DNA of 64,000 bases from Herbaspirillum rhizosphaerae (GTDB lineage Bacteria; Pseudomonadota; Gammaproteobacteria; Burkholderiales; Burkholderiaceae_D). This document shows positions 8,721 to 18,732 of the stretch, in pieces; the first letter of the stretch is position 1; each line of letters opens with the position of its first letter. Made by a program: the position numbers and the translations under genes. The notes under the pieces are model-generated. The model had not been told where the DNA came from, ran no database searches, and saw nothing but the letters and a program-made list of their open reading frames with translations. Location of the stretch: contig NZ_LFLU01000011.1 of assembly GCF_001189965.1 (NCBI RefSeq), forward strand, positions 1 to 64,000, given 5' to 3'.

Positions 8721-11099
8721 ATGAACAAGCAAACTGAAGAATTCATGTCCGTCAAGAATCCGCAAGCCTTGCCCTCCTCCGCCTGGACCGAGGTCGGCAA
8801 ACCGCATCCGCACGAGTCCGCCATCCTGCACGTGACCGGCGAAGCCACTTACACCGACGACATCGTCGAGCTGCAAGGCACGCTGCACGCCGCGCTCGGC
8901 CTGTCGACCAAGGCTCACGCAAAAATGCGTGCGATCGATCTCAGCAAGGTCAAGGCCTCCGCCGGCGTGGTCGCGGTCTACACCGCCGACGATATCCCCG
9001 GCGAAAACCAATGCGGCGCCATCATCAAGGATGACCCGGTACTGGCCGACGGTCTGGTGCAATACGTCGGCCAGCCGATCTTCGTGGTCGTCGCCGACAC
9101 CCACGACAACGCCCGCCGTGCGGCGCGCCAGGCCGTGATCGACTACGAAGAATTGCCGGCCATCCTGACCCCGCGCGCTGCGCACGAAGCCGAATCCTAC
9201 GTACTGCCGCCGATGCACCTGTCGCGCGGCAACCCTGCCGACGCCTTCGCCAAGGCGCCGCACAAGCTGCAAGGCAAGCTCGACGTCGGCGGCCAGGAAC
9301 AGTTTTATCTGGAAGGCCAGATTTCGTACGCGATTCCCAAGGAAGGCCGCGGCATGCATGTGTATTGCTCGACCCAGCACCCGAGCGAAATGCAGCATCA
9401 CCTCGCACATGTGCTGCACGTCGCCTCGCATGACGTGCTGGTGGAATGCCGGCGCATGGGCGGCGGTTTCGGCGGCAAGGAATCGCAATCGGCTTTGTGG
9501 GCTTGCGCTGCAGCCGTCGCTGCGGTGCGCCTGCGCCGTCCGGTCAAGCTGCGCGCCGACCGCGACGACGACATGATCGTCACCGGCAAGCGCCACTGCT
9601 TCGCCTACGATTACGAAATCGGTTACGACGACGACGGCCGCATCGTCGCCGCGAAGATCGACATGGTCTCGCGCGCCGGTTTTTCGGCCGACTTGTCGGG
9701 CCCGGTGGCCACGCGCGCGGTCTGCCATTTCGACAATGCCTACTACCTGTCGGACGTGGAAATCCACGCCATGTGCGGCAAGACCAACACGCAATCGAAT
9801 ACCGCCTTCCGCGGTTTCGGCGGTCCGCAAGGCGCCATCGCGATCGAATACATCATCGACGAAATCGCCCGCAATCTCGGCAAGGATGCACTGGAAGTAC
9901 GCCGCGCCAATTTCTACGGCAGCAGCGACGCCGACGGCCCGGATGCGCGCAACACCACGCACTACGGCCAGAAGGTGGAAGACAACGTGATCGCCGCGCT
10001 GGTCGGCGAACTGGAACACACCAGCGACTATCAGGCGCGCCGCAAAGCCATTCATGCCTTCAACGCCGGGAACACCATCCTCAAGCGCGGCATGGCGCTG
10101 ACACCGGTCAAGTTCGGCATCTCCTTCAACGTGCCGCACCTGAACCAGGCCGGTTCACTGGTGCACGTGTATACCGACGGTTCGGTGCTGGTCAATCACG
10201 GCGGCACGGAAATGGGCCAGGGCTTGAACACCAAGGTGGCGCAAGTCGTCGCCAACGCGCTCGGCCTGCCGCTGGATCAGGTGCGCTGCACCGCCACCGA
10301 CACCAGCAAGATCGCCAACACCTCGGCCACGGCCGCATCGACCGGCAGCGACCTCAACGGCAAGGCGGCGCAGGATGCCGCATTGCAAATCCGCGCACGG
10401 CTGGCGCAGGTAGCCGCCAAGCATTTCAACGCCGAAGCCGCCGACGTGCGTTTCGCCGACGGCCTGGTGACGGTCGGCGAACAGTCGATTCCTTTCGACC
10501 AGCTGGTGATGCAGGCTTACCTGCAACGCGTGCAATTGTGGTCGGACGGTTTCTACTCGACGCCGAAGGTGCACTGGAATTCCAAGACCATGACCGGCCA
10601 TCCGTTCTTCTACTTCGCTTATGGCGCAGCAGTCGCCGAAGTGGTGGTCGATACGCTGACCGGCGAGTGGCGCCTGATGCGCGCCGATTTGCTGTACGAC
10701 GCCGGCGAAAGCCTGAACCCGGCAATCGACGTCGGCCAGGTGGAAGGCGGCTTCATCCAGGGCATGGGCTGGCTGACCACCGAAGAATTGTGGTGGAACA
10801 AGGACGGCAAGCTGATGACGCATGCGCCGTCGACTTACAAGATTCCGGCGGTGTCGGATTGCCCGACGGATTTCCGCACGCAGCTGTTCAAGAACAGCAA
10901 CGTCTCGGACACCATCCATCGCTCCAAGGCCACCGGCGAACCGCCGCTGCTGCTGCCGTTCTCGGTCTTGCTGGCGATCCGCGACGCGGTGTCGGCGGTC
11001 GGCGAACATCGCATCAATCCGCCGCTGCGCGCACCGGCGACCAGCGAAGCGATTCTGGATGCGATTGATGCGGTGAAGGCTGCACAAGTTACGCAGTAA
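8721..11099 (+). CDS. xdhB: Xanthine dehydrogenase large subunit (molybdopterin-binding)
   Basis: Catalytic molybdenum-cofactor subunit, 792 residues. Recognisable Moco-binding elements are GGGFGGKESQ near 250, FRGFGGPQGA near 363 and the C-terminal KATGEPPLLLPFSV, which carries the catalytic Glu of the xanthine oxidase family. AGGAAGG about 9 bases upstream supports the start at 8721. xdhA ends 12 bp upstream and xdhC starts 21 bp downstream, so the three form one operon. The two-subunit arrangement is the bacterial XdhAB type rather than the fused eukaryotic form. Confidence 0.96.
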   Translation: MNKQTEEFMSVKNPQALPSSAWTEVGKPHPHESAILHVTGEATYTDDIVELQGTLHAALGLSTKAHAKMRAIDLSKVKASAGVVAVYTADDIPGENQCGAIIKDDPVLADGLVQYVGQPIFVVVADTHDNARRAARQAVIDYEELPAILTPRAAHEAESYVLPPMHLSRGNPADAFAKAPHKLQGKLDVGGQEQFYLEGQISYAIPKEGRGMHVYCSTQHPSEMQHHLAHVLHVASHDVLVECRRMGGGFGGKESQSALWACAAAVAAVRLRRPVKLRADRDDDMIVTGKRHCFAYDYEIGYDDDGRIVAAKIDMVSRAGFSADLSGPVATRAVCHFDNAYYLSDVEIHAMCGKTNTQSNTAFRGFGGPQGAIAIEYIIDEIARNLGKDALEVRRANFYGSSDADGPDARNTTHYGQKVEDNVIAALVGELEHTSDYQARRKAIHAFNAGNTILKRGMALTPVKFGISFNVPHLNQAGSLVHVYTDGSVLVNHGGTEMGQGLNTKVAQVVANALGLPLDQVRCTATDTSKIANTSATAASTGSDLNGKAAQDAALQIRARLAQVAAKHFNAEAADVRFADGLVTVGEQSIPFDQLVMQAYLQRVQLWSDGFYSTPKVHWNSKTMTGHPFFYFAYGAAVAEVVVDTLTGEWRLMRADLLYDAGESLNPAIDVGQVEGGFIQGMGWLTTEELWWNKDGKLMTHAPSTYKIPAVSDCPTDFRTQLFKNSNVSDTIHRSKATGEPPLLLPFSVLLAIRDAVSAVGEHRINPPLRAPATSEAILDAIDAVKAAQVTQ

Positions 11100-11120
11100 T
11101 TTTTATTGACCGGAGAATTC

Positions 11121-12212
11121 ATGACCACTTGGCTTGCCGCACTCAAAGACTTGCACGATAGCGCCACTGCGGCGGTATTGGTAACGGTTGCGACCATTCA
11201 AGGGTCGACGCCGCGCGAGGCGGGTGCGCGCATGGTGTTTACGGCCGACGGCCAGTACGACACCATCGGCGGTGGTCATCTGGAATGGCGTGCGGCGCAG
11301 ATTGCTCGCGACATGCTGGACGCTGATCCGGCGGTATTCTCCAGCACGCGTAAATTCGAACGCATCGCGCTCGGACCTAGCCTGGGTCAATGCTGTGGCG
11401 GCGTGGTGTTCCTCGCCTTTGAACGTATCGATCAACACAGCGATGCGCGCACAGGCGCGATGCTGAGCGAACTCGAACATCACTGGCGCAACGGGGTCGA
11501 CGTCTGGCGCGCGGTGGCGCTGGAGGCTAACGAGCCGACGCTGCTGTATGAACTGGAAGGCGAAGCCTGCGATCTGAGCGCACCCGACAACGGCCTCGAC
11601 GCGGCGATGTTCCGCGACGCCGGCAATACCCACGTGACGGAAGACCGCTACGGCCGCCGCTGGCTGCTGGACCGCTGCCGCGCGCATCAGCCGCAGGTGG
11701 TGCTGTTCGGCGCCGGCCACGTCGGCGCGGCCATCGTGCGCGTGCTGGCGACATTGCCTTGCCGCGTGCTGTGGGTGGACGAGCGCGAAGACATGTTTCC
11801 GTCCGACCTGCCGATGCAGGTGACGGTCGAAGCCACCGACGTGCCCAACGCCGTGGTGGACCTGGCCGAGCCGGACGCCTACTTCCTCGTCATGACGCAC
11901 AGCCACGCGCTGGACCAGCAACTGAGCGAACGCATCCTCAAGCGCGAAGACATCGGCTGGTACGGCCTGATCGGTTCGTACACCAAGCGCAAGCAATTCG
12001 AACACCGCCTGCTCGACCGCGGCATCACGCAGGAGCAGTTGAACAAGATGACCTGCCCGATCGGCATTCCGGGCATCTATGGCAAGGAACCCGCCAGCAT
12101 CGCGATCGCGGTGGTGGCGCAACTGATGCAGTTATGGGAAATCCGCTTTCAGCAGCCGGATCGCAAGATCAAGGCGAAGCTGGCCACACACCTGCTGGAC
12201 GGCCGGAGCTAA
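11121..12212 (+). CDS. xdhC: Xanthine dehydrogenase accessory protein XdhC
   Basis: Binds molybdenum cofactor, supports its sulfuration and delivers it to XdhB; not part of the final enzyme. The 363-residue protein shows the family elements GSTPREAGARM near 30-40, CCGGVVFLAFE near 92-102, and a Rossmann-type FGAGHVG near 198. GGAG lies 6 bases before the ATG at 11121; an in-frame ATG at 11106 lies ahead of that site and is less likely. It directly follows xdhB, the usual place for this chaperone. Confidence 0.94.
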   Translation: MTTWLAALKDLHDSATAAVLVTVATIQGSTPREAGARMVFTADGQYDTIGGGHLEWRAAQIARDMLDADPAVFSSTRKFERIALGPSLGQCCGGVVFLAFERIDQHSDARTGAMLSELEHHWRNGVDVWRAVALEANEPTLLYELEGEACDLSAPDNGLDAAMFRDAGNTHVTEDRYGRRWLLDRCRAHQPQVVLFGAGHVGAAIVRVLATLPCRVLWVDEREDMFPSDLPMQVTVEATDVPNAVVDLAEPDAYFLVMTHSHALDQQLSERILKREDIGWYGLIGSYTKRKQFEHRLLDRGITQEQLNKMTCPIGIPGIYGKEPASIAIAVVAQLMQLWEIRFQQPDRKIKAKLATHLLDGRS

Positions 12213-12343
12213 AAGGACAACCGGACCGTCGCCTCAGCAGTATCTGTTCCAGCACCCATCACGTTATCATTCAGTTGTCGCAGTTGCCGCTCGCGCCTAT
12301 GCAGGGTAGCACGCAACTGAATAGCCAAGATTAAAGGATCATC

Positions 12344-13642
12344 ATGACTTCCCACGTGCAAGCCTATCGCGCCAGCCTGCTCCATTTCCGCAACGACCCG
12401 GCCTTCGACGAACATGCCACGCAATGGCATAGCGACGGCCTGCTGATCGTCGCCGACGGCAAGATCGTCGCGGCCGGCGATTACAGCAAGCTGTCCGCTT
12501 CCCTGCCCGTCGATTGCGATTTGCACGACTATCGCGGCAAGATCATCACGCCCGGTTTCATCGACACCCACGTCCACTATCCGCAAACCGACATCATCGG
12601 CTCGCCCGCACCGGGCTTGCTGCCGTGGCTGAACACCTACACCTTCCCGGCCGAGCGCCGTTTCGAGAGCAGCGAGCATGCCGGCGAAGTGGCCGACTTC
12701 TTCCTGGCCGAGTTGCTGCGCAACGGCACCACCACGGCCGCGGTGTATTGCACCGTGCATCCGCAATCGGTCGACGCCTTCTTCACCCGCAGCAGCGAAC
12801 TGAACCTGCGCATGGTGGCCGGCAAATGCCTGATGGATCGCAACGCGCCGGACTTCCTGCGCGACACGGCTGAGAGCGGCGCACGCGAAACCGAAGAACT
12901 GATCAATCGCTGGCACAACAAGGGCCGCCAGCACTACGCCATCACCGTGCGCTTCGCGCCGACCTCGACCCCGGAGCAACTGAAGCTGGCCGGCGAACTG
13001 GCGACGCAATACCGCGACACCTACATCCAGACCCACGTTGCCGAAAACACCGATGAAGTGAAATGGGTCAAGGAACTGTTCCCCGACAGCCGCAGCTATC
13101 TCGACGTCTACGACCAGTACGGCCTGATGCGCGAGCGCGCGCTGTATGCGCACTGCATCTGGCTGGACGACGCCGACCGCGCACGCATGGCGGCGACGCA
13201 ATCGGTGGCGACGGTCTGTCCGACCTCCAACCTGTTCCTCGGCAGCGGCCTGTTCGATTTCGCCAACGCCGACAAGCTGCGCATGCCGGTGTCGCTGGCA
13301 ACCGACGTCGGCGGCGGCACCAGCTTCTCGATGCTGCAAACGATGAACGAGTTGTACAAGGTTGGCCGCATGGCCGGCACGCATCTGGCGGCGCAACGCA
13401 TGTTCTACATGGCAACGCTGGGCGGTGCGCGCGCGCTGCAACTGGAAGGCACGATCGGAAATTTTGCAGCCGGTTGCGACGCCGACTTCATCGTGCTCGA
13501 TCCGAAAGCAACGCCATTGCTGGCACGCCGCAGCGCCACCACGGACAGCCTGGAAGAGCAGCTGTTTGCACTGGCGATCCTGGCCGACGACCGCGCGATT
13601 GCGGCGACGTATTCGGCGGGGGTTTGCGTGCATACGCGCTGA
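12344..13642 (+). CDS. guaD: Guanine deaminase
   Basis: Hydrolyses guanine to xanthine and ammonia, feeding XdhAB. The 432-residue amidohydrolase has the metal-binding HxH motif at His76 and His78 in PGFIDTHVHYPQ, a metal His near 231 in QTHVAENTDE, another in YAHCIWLDD near 269, and the catalytic Asp in LATDVGGGTSFS near 319. The PWLNTYTFPAE segment is typical of guanine deaminases. It follows xdhC after 131 bp with no terminator visible, so cotranscription is likely, and a strong hairpin terminator lies 31 bp beyond its stop. Confidence 0.95.
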   Translation: MTSHVQAYRASLLHFRNDPAFDEHATQWHSDGLLIVADGKIVAAGDYSKLSASLPVDCDLHDYRGKIITPGFIDTHVHYPQTDIIGSPAPGLLPWLNTYTFPAERRFESSEHAGEVADFFLAELLRNGTTTAAVYCTVHPQSVDAFFTRSSELNLRMVAGKCLMDRNAPDFLRDTAESGARETEELINRWHNKGRQHYAITVRFAPTSTPEQLKLAGELATQYRDTYIQTHVAENTDEVKWVKELFPDSRSYLDVYDQYGLMRERALYAHCIWLDDADRARMAATQSVATVCPTSNLFLGSGLFDFANADKLRMPVSLATDVGGGTSFSMLQTMNELYKVGRMAGTHLAAQRMFYMATLGGARALQLEGTIGNFAAGCDADFIVLDPKATPLLARRSATTDSLEEQLFALAILADDRAIAATYSAGVCVHTR

Positions 13643-13673
13643 AGCACTGATCGAAAATTTCTTTGAGGAGTTG

Positions 13674-13705
13674 GGGCGGGCCGTGCGAACGGTTCGCCCT
13701 TTTTT
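13674..13705 (+). terminator. Rho-independent terminator after guaD
   Basis: GGGCGGGCCGT (13674-13684), loop GCGA, ACGGTTCGCCC (13689-13699) and six T residues. All 11 positions pair if two G-U pairs are allowed. It closes the purine operon. Confidence 0.85.
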
Positions 13706-13912
13706 CTCGGTGGAACACCGATTCTGCACAGCATCGAAACATTGATTTTTTATCAACTGCCGCTAGCGACAGAACCATCTTGGCTCCGTCTTGTAGTTCA
13801 GCCTCGTGTGCGGCCCTCGCACGCGGTAAAATGGCAGATCGCCAGAACCCCGAAAACCTTCGCAAGACGACGCCGCTCCCATGCCATGGAAGCAGCGTCG
13901 ACAATTGACTGA

Positions 13913-16621
13913 ATGACCAAACACCAAAAATCCAACGTTGAATCCGACCCCGGCAGCGCCGGCGGCGAGAAGCACACGCCGATGATGATCCAGTATCTCC
14001 GCATCAAGGCGGAGTACCCGACCACGCTGGTGTTTTACCGCATGGGCGACTTCTACGAACTGTTCTTCGACGACGCCGAAAAAGCCTCGCGCCTGATGGG
14101 CATCACGCTGACCCAGCGCGGCTCGTCCAACGGTTCGCCGATCAAGATGGCGGGCATCCCCTTCCACTCCGTCGACCAGTATCTGGTCAAGCTGATCAAG
14201 CTGGGCGAATCGGTGGCCATCTGCGAGCAGATCGGCGATCCGGCTACCAGCAAGGGGCCGGTGGAACGCAAAGTGGTGCGCGTGATCACGCCGGGCACAC
14301 TGACCGACTCCGACCTGCTGCCGGAAAAATCCGAACGGCCGCTGCTGGCGATGAACGTCGCCTCCGGCAAGCAACGCAAATCCGTCACGGTCGGCCTGGC
14401 CTGGCTGTCGATGGCCAGCGGCGCCTTGAAACTCATGGAATTCACGGTCGAACCGGCCTTGCTGGAAGCCCGCCTGAAGCAGGAGCTGGAACGCATCTCG
14501 CCAGCCGAAACGCTGGTCGGCGACAGCGAAGAAGCGGCTTACGCGCACATCCTCAGCGGTAAATCGACCACCGTGCCCGACTGGCACTTCGACCAGCCGA
14601 GCGGCGAGAAGTCGCTGCTGGATCAATTGTCGGTCGCCACGCTCAACGGTTTCGGCGCGGAAGGCATGACGGCGGCCGTCGGCGCCGGCGGCGCGCTGTT
14701 GCGCTACGCCCAGTCGACGCAAGGCAAGGGCCTGCAGCACGTGCGCGCACTGACCGTGGAATCGGAAAACGAATTCATCGGCCTCGACGCCTCCACCCGC
14801 CGCAACCTGGAACTGACCGAAACCATCCGCGCGCAAGACGCCAATGCGCTGGCACCGACGCTGTTTTCGCTGCTCGACCATTGCCGCACGGCGATGGGTT
14901 CGCGCCTGCTGCGCCACTGGCTGCATCATGCACGCCGCGATCAGAAGATCGCCAGGGCCCGCCATGCCGCCATCAACGCCTTGATGCGCACCGACGCCTG
15001 CTCGGGCTTGTCGGCGACGCTGGCGGCGGTGCCGGACATCGAACGCATCACCACCCGCATCGCGCTGTTGTCGGCGCGTCCGCGCGACCTGGCCGGCTTA
15101 CGCGCCGGTTTGCAGCAGCTCGGTTCGCTGCGCAATTACGTCGCCATGTGCAGCCGCGATGCCGACGCGCCGCTGCTGCTGGAATTGCACGAAGCGCTGG
15201 CGACGCCGACCGAATGCGTCGACTTGCTGGAACGCGCCATCATGCTGGAACCGGCGGCCATGGTGCGCGACGGCGGCGTGATCGCGCGCGGCTTCGACGC
15301 CGACCTGGACGAGTTGCGCGGCCTGTCGGAAAACGCCGGCCAGTTCCTGATCGATCTGGAAACACGCGAACGCGCCCGCACCGGCATCGCCAACCTGCGC
15401 GTCGAATACAACAAGGTGCACGGCTTCTACATCGAGGTCACGCACGGCCAGACCGACAAGGTGCCGGACGACTATCGCCGCCGCCAGACGCTCAAGAACG
15501 CCGAGCGCTACATCACGCCGGAACTCAAGGCCTTCGAAGACAAGGCCTTGTCGGCGCAGGAACGCGCCCTGTCGCGCGAGAAATTCCTCTACGACCAGTT
15601 GCTGCAGGATCTGGCGCCGCATATCGTCACGCTGCAAGCCATCGCGCATGCACTGGCCCAGCTCGATACGCTGGTGGCGCTGGCCGATCATGCCGCGCGC
15701 AACAACTGGTGCGCGCCGCAACTGGTGAGCGAGCCGACCATCCTGATCGAGCAAGGCCGCCATCCGGTAGTGGAGAACCAGATCGAACGCTTCATCGCCA
15801 ATGATTGCGCCTTCAGCGCCGATCGCAAGCTGCTGCTGATCACCGGTCCCAACATGGGCGGTAAATCGACCTTCATGCGCCAGGTGGCGCTAATCACACT
15901 GCTGGCCTACATCGGCAGCTTCGTGCCGGCGACCAGCGCGACCATCGGACCGATCGACCGCATCTTCACGCGTATCGGCGCCGCCGATGACCTGGCCGGC
16001 GGCCGTTCGACCTTCATGGTGGAAATGACGGAGTCGGCCGCGATCCTCAACAACGCGACCGAAAATTCGCTGGTGCTGATGGACGAAGTCGGCCGCGGCA
16101 CATCCACCTTCGATGGCCTCGCGCTGGCCTGGGCGATCGCCAAGCATCTGATCGACGTGACACGCAGCTTCACGCTGTTTGCGACGCACTACTTCGAGCT
16201 GACGCAATTGCCGGACGTCCATCCGACCGCATCCAACGTGCATTTGTCGGCGGTGGAACACAAGGACAGCATCGTCTTCCTGCATGCAGTGCAGGCCGGC
16301 CCGGCCTCGCAGAGCTACGGCTTGCAGGTGGCGCAGCTGGCCGGCGTACCGACGCCCGTCATCCGCGCCGCGCGCAAGCATCTGACCGCATTGGAAACGC
16401 AATCGGTGCAGACCACGCCGCAGTTCGATCTGTTCAGCGCGCCGTCGCATCGCGCTGCCGACGACGACGCGGATGAGACAAATGACGAGCGCTCGTCCGC
16501 GGCTCCCGACCCGGCCGCGCTGGCGGTGGCGGAAGCTCTGGCCGATATCGATCCGGACGCCATGACGCCGCGCGAGGCGCTGGAAGCCCTGTACCGTCTT
16601 AAACAACTGGGCGGCGCATGA
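13913..16621 (+). CDS. mutS: DNA mismatch repair protein MutS
   Basis: Recognises base mismatches and small loops and starts methyl-independent or MutL-dependent repair. The 902 residues include the mismatch-contacting F-x-E motif in [10 protein letters not shown] near 42-51, the core and clamp domains, and an ABC-type ATPase with Walker A GPNMGGKS (645-652) and the Walker B region [16 protein letters not shown] near 721-736. Length is typical for betaproteobacteria. No strong ribosome-binding site precedes the ATG at 13913. Its stop overlaps the next start by 4 bases (ATGA), indicating translational coupling. Confidence 0.97.
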   Translation: MTKHQKSNVESDPGSAGGEKHTPMMIQYLRIKAEYPTTLVFYRMGDFYELFFDDAEKASRLMGITLTQRGSSNGSPIKMAGIPFHSVDQYLVKLIKLGESVAICEQIGDPATSKGPVERKVVRVITPGTLTDSDLLPEKSERPLLAMNVASGKQRKSVTVGLAWLSMASGALKLMEFTVEPALLEARLKQELERISPAETLVGDSEEAAYAHILSGKSTTVPDWHFDQPSGEKSLLDQLSVATLNGFGAEGMTAAVGAGGALLRYAQSTQGKGLQHVRALTVESENEFIGLDASTRRNLELTETIRAQDANALAPTLFSLLDHCRTAMGSRLLRHWLHHARRDQKIARARHAAINALMRTDACSGLSATLAAVPDIERITTRIALLSARPRDLAGLRAGLQQLGSLRNYVAMCSRDADAPLLLELHEALATPTECVDLLERAIMLEPAAMVRDGGVIARGFDADLDELRGLSENAGQFLIDLETRERARTGIANLRVEYNKVHGFYIEVTHGQTDKVPDDYRRRQTLKNAERYITPELKAFEDKALSAQERALSREKFLYDQLLQDLAPHIVTLQAIAHALAQLDTLVALADHAARNNWCAPQLVSEPTILIEQGRHPVVENQIERFIANDCAFSADRKLLLITGPNMGGKSTFMRQVALITLLAYIGSFVPATSATIGPIDRIFTRIGAADDLAGGRSTFMVEMTESAAILNNATENSLVLMDEVGRGTSTFDGLALAWAIAKHLIDVTRSFTLFATHYFELTQLPDVHPTASNVHLSAVEHKDSIVFLHAVQAGPASQSYGLQVAQLAGVPTPVIRAARKHLTALETQSVQTTPQFDLFSAPSHRAADDDADETNDERSSAAPDPAALAVAEALADIDPDAMTPREALEALYRLKQLGGA

Positions 16622-17559
16622 AGCTGAAGCCCTTGCGCACATTCGCCTTTGCCATTGCCGTGCTCAGCGGCACGGCGATGCAGGCGGCGACGGCACAAGA
16701 CAGCTTCCAGTTCGGCGTGATCGGCCACTCGTTTTCAGGCACACCGGATGACGGCGTGCTGCGCAAAGCACTGGGCGAAAGCGATGCCGACAATCTCGCC
16801 TTCGTCGTCGTCAACGGCATCAAATCGGCGGCGGAGCCGTGCAGCGACACGCTCTACAGCGAACGCCGCGATTTGCTGAAGGAAGCGGAAAACGGCGTCA
16901 TCGTTTCGCTCGCCGCCAGCGACTGGGTTAGTTGCCGCAACAAGAACGGTTCCATCGCCATCGAACGCCTGAACCGCGTGCGCGATCTGTTCTTCCCCGA
17001 TGAATTTTCATTCGGCGCCAGCAAGGTACCGCTGTTCCGCCAGTCGGTGACGCCGAAGTTTCGCAGCTATACCGAGAACGCACGCTGGGAGTTCGGCAAC
17101 ATCCTGTTTGCGACGATCAACCTACCTTCGGCCAACAATCACTTCCTGCCTGACGGCGGCCGCAACAGCGAATTCGAAGACCGCCTGATCGCCAACAAGG
17201 ATTGGCTGCAGCGCCTGTTCACCTTCGCCACGCAAAGGAAGATGGCCGGCATCGTGCTGTTCACCGACGGCAATCCGCTGGCGCAGCCGAGCCAGCGTCC
17301 CTTCCTGCTGCGCGGCCAGCGCGACGGCTTTGCCGAAGCGCGCCAGCGCATCACCACGCTGGCCGGCGAATTCCGCGGCAAGGTCTTGCTGGTGCATGGC
17401 GAAAACCTGAAGAGCGAATCCAATGCCGGCATACTCTGGCGCCGCAATCTGGGCAGCATCGGCGTGGCGTCGGGGTGGTCGAAGTTTGCGGTCGATGGCG
17501 GCAAGCCGAATCTCTTTACGCTGGCGAACGAGACGAAATCGGCGCCGGCTTCGCAGTAG
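16618..17559 (+). CDS. Conserved exported protein of unknown function, coupled to mutS
   Basis: 313 residues starting with a clear signal peptide (basic MKLKPLR, hydrophobic stretch, AMQAATAQ cleavage region near 22-27). The mature part begins [12 protein letters not shown] and includes [14 protein letters not shown] and [10 protein letters not shown], a pattern reminiscent of secreted metallophosphoesterase-like proteins, but I see no complete metal-binding signature and do not assign an enzyme activity. The start overlaps the mutS stop by 4 bases, so it is probably translated from the mutS message even though the product leaves the cytoplasm. A terminator lies about 125 bp downstream. Confidence 0.8.
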   Translation: MKLKPLRTFAFAIAVLSGTAMQAATAQDSFQFGVIGHSFSGTPDDGVLRKALGESDADNLAFVVVNGIKSAAEPCSDTLYSERRDLLKEAENGVIVSLAASDWVSCRNKNGSIAIERLNRVRDLFFPDEFSFGASKVPLFRQSVTPKFRSYTENARWEFGNILFATINLPSANNHFLPDGGRNSEFEDRLIANKDWLQRLFTFATQRKMAGIVLFTDGNPLAQPSQRPFLLRGQRDGFAEARQRITTLAGEFRGKVLLVHGENLKSESNAGILWRRNLGSIGVASGWSKFAVDGGKPNLFTLANETKSAPASQ

Positions 17560-17625
17560 TTGTTGCGGCGCATGATGGCGCTTGTCAGATCGCTGTTTCT
17601 TGTGTTCTCCGAACGCAAATACGTC

Positions 17626-17653
17626 GCTGGGTCCTGACTTTCGTCAGGACGAC
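17626..17653 (+). repeat. Short hairpin repeat, copy E
   Basis: CTGGGT, arm TCCTGAC (17632-17638), loop TTTC, arm GTCAGGA (17643-17649), CGAC. It differs from copy B only in the loop and lies in the convergent gap before slyD, about 30 bp ahead of a terminator. Confidence 0.75.
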
Positions 17654-17683
17654 AGAGGATGTCTTTGCTTTTGAAACGCCCAT

Positions 17684-17713
17684 AAAAAAACGCAGCCTGA
17701 GCTGCGTTTTTTT
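17684..17713. terminator. Bidirectional terminator between convergent genes
   Basis: AAAAAAACGCAGC (17684-17696), loop CTGA, GCTGCGTTTTTTT (17701-17713). The A and T tracts on the two sides allow termination from both strands, serving the exported-protein gene (plus) and read-through from slyD (minus). Confidence 0.88.
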
Positions 17714-17729
17714 ATTTATACCTGGTACC

Positions 17730-17871
17730 AAATCTGTTCGGAATCCGTAGCGAGAGGCCGTCAGCCGGTATCGGCCGGAGCGCAGGAACCGGAGTGTACT
17801 CTAGTACACGAGGATTCCGAGCACCGCACGATGCCGGATCACGGCCTCGCAGTAGGATTACGGACAGATTT
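17730..17871. repeat. 142-bp near-palindromic repeat ending on the slyD stop codon
   Basis: The ends AAATCTGTTCGGAATCC (17730-17746) and GGATTACGGACAGATTT (17855-17871) pair at 15 of 17 positions. The centre is a perfect GTGTACT / AGTACAC palindrome (17794-17800 and 17803-17809). Between them GAGGCCGT/ACGGCCTC, CCGGTATCG/CGATGCCGG and GGAACC/GGATTCC also pair, so the whole element folds as one long arm. The last base is the first base of the reverse-strand slyD stop. It has no coding capacity. Confidence 0.75.
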
Positions 17872-18431
17872 TAGTGGATGGGCTGGCTGCGGAAGTGATC
17901 GCCTTCGTCGCCGTCGTCATCGCCGTGATCGTGATCGTGACCGTGGTCATGATGGTGATGGCCGTGCGGACCGTGCACGTGCTGATGCTGGATCTCTTCT
18001 TCGGTCGCTTCGCGCACTTCGGTGACGTTCAGGTCAAAGCGCAGTGCGATACCGGCCAGCGGGTGGTTGCCGTCGAGGACGACCTTGTCGTCGGCGATTT
18101 CCGTCACGGTGAAGATCACCGCAGCCTGGTTTTCATCGTCCGGCGAACCTTCGAATTGCATGCCGACTTCGATAGGCGACGGCAGGCGATTCTTCGGTTC
18201 GATCTTGACCAGCTCGGCGTCGTATTCGCCGAAAGCATCTGCCGGCTCGACCTGGATGGTCACGCTGTAGCCGGTTTCCTTGCCGTCCAGCGCTTCTTCG
18301 ATCTTCGGCAGCGTGTTTTCGTAACCGCCGTGCAGATAGACCATCGGCTCCTGGCTTTCTTCGATCAGTTGGCCTTGTGCGTCGGACAGTTTGTACTTGA
18401 CGGAAACGACGGTATTTTTGGCAATCTTCAT
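17871..18431 (-). CDS. slyD: SlyD-type FKBP peptidyl-prolyl isomerase
   Basis: Cytoplasmic peptidyl-prolyl cis-trans isomerase and chaperone that also binds nickel and other metals. The 186 residues hold an N-terminal FKBP part (MKIAKNTVVSVKYKLSD, then LHGGYENTLPKIEEAL), an insert-in-flap domain around 70-120, NHPLAGIALRFDLNV near 138-152, and a His/Asp-rich tail (about 160-180, HGPHGHHHHDHGHDHDHG) typical of SlyD metal binding. I use the ATG at 18431 (MKIAKN), the family start; an upstream in-frame start at 18467 adds 12 atypical residues. Confidence 0.94.
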   Translation of the reverse strand: MKIAKNTVVSVKYKLSDAQGQLIEESQEPMVYLHGGYENTLPKIEEALDGKETGYSVTIQVEPADAFGEYDAELVKIEPKNRLPSPIEVGMQFEGSPDDENQAAVIFTVTEIADDKVVLDGNHPLAGIALRFDLNVTEVREATEEEIQHQHVHGPHGHHHHDHGHDHDHGDDDGDEGDHFRSQPIH

Positions 18432-18597
18432 GTATGCCCCTTCTCTTGGTTCTGGTTCATCGGTCATTGCAGGTCTGGTGAAGCGCCGGACTGAACCGGC
18501 GACAACCTGCTACGTGTTTGCTGTTGTTGCGAGGGCCGTACTCTGGTGCGGGCCCGAGAAGGCATGACATGGGAATGTACTGCAATCTGCAAGCCGA

Positions 18598-18624
18598 ATT
18601 ATACCCTTTCGCCGGTATTGTCAT
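18598..18624 (-). promoter_or_regulatory. Possible slyD promoter
   Basis: On the minus strand ATGACA (18624-18619) and a perfect TATAAT (18603-18598) are separated by 15 bases, shorter than ideal. It lies about 170 bases before slyD in the 301-base divergent gap shared with roxA. The remainder of that gap shows no gene. Confidence 0.35.
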
Positions 18625-18720
18625 TACCTGCTCCAGGCACAGGCATGCGGCTTGGTTGACATGCAGGCAAGCCCGCCGGCTTCGGCATCCGCTGCTGCAA
18701 TACGCTTCGGCATTGCGCTC

Positions 18721-18726
18721 TATAAT
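18721..18726 (+). promoter_or_regulatory. TATAAT box placed for a leaderless roxA mRNA
   Basis: A perfect -10 hexamer ends 6 bases before the roxA ATG at 18733, and no Shine-Dalgarno sequence is present, so transcription would start at or next to the A of the ATG. The -35 region is poor. Confidence 0.45.
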
Positions 18727-18732
18727 GTCGCC

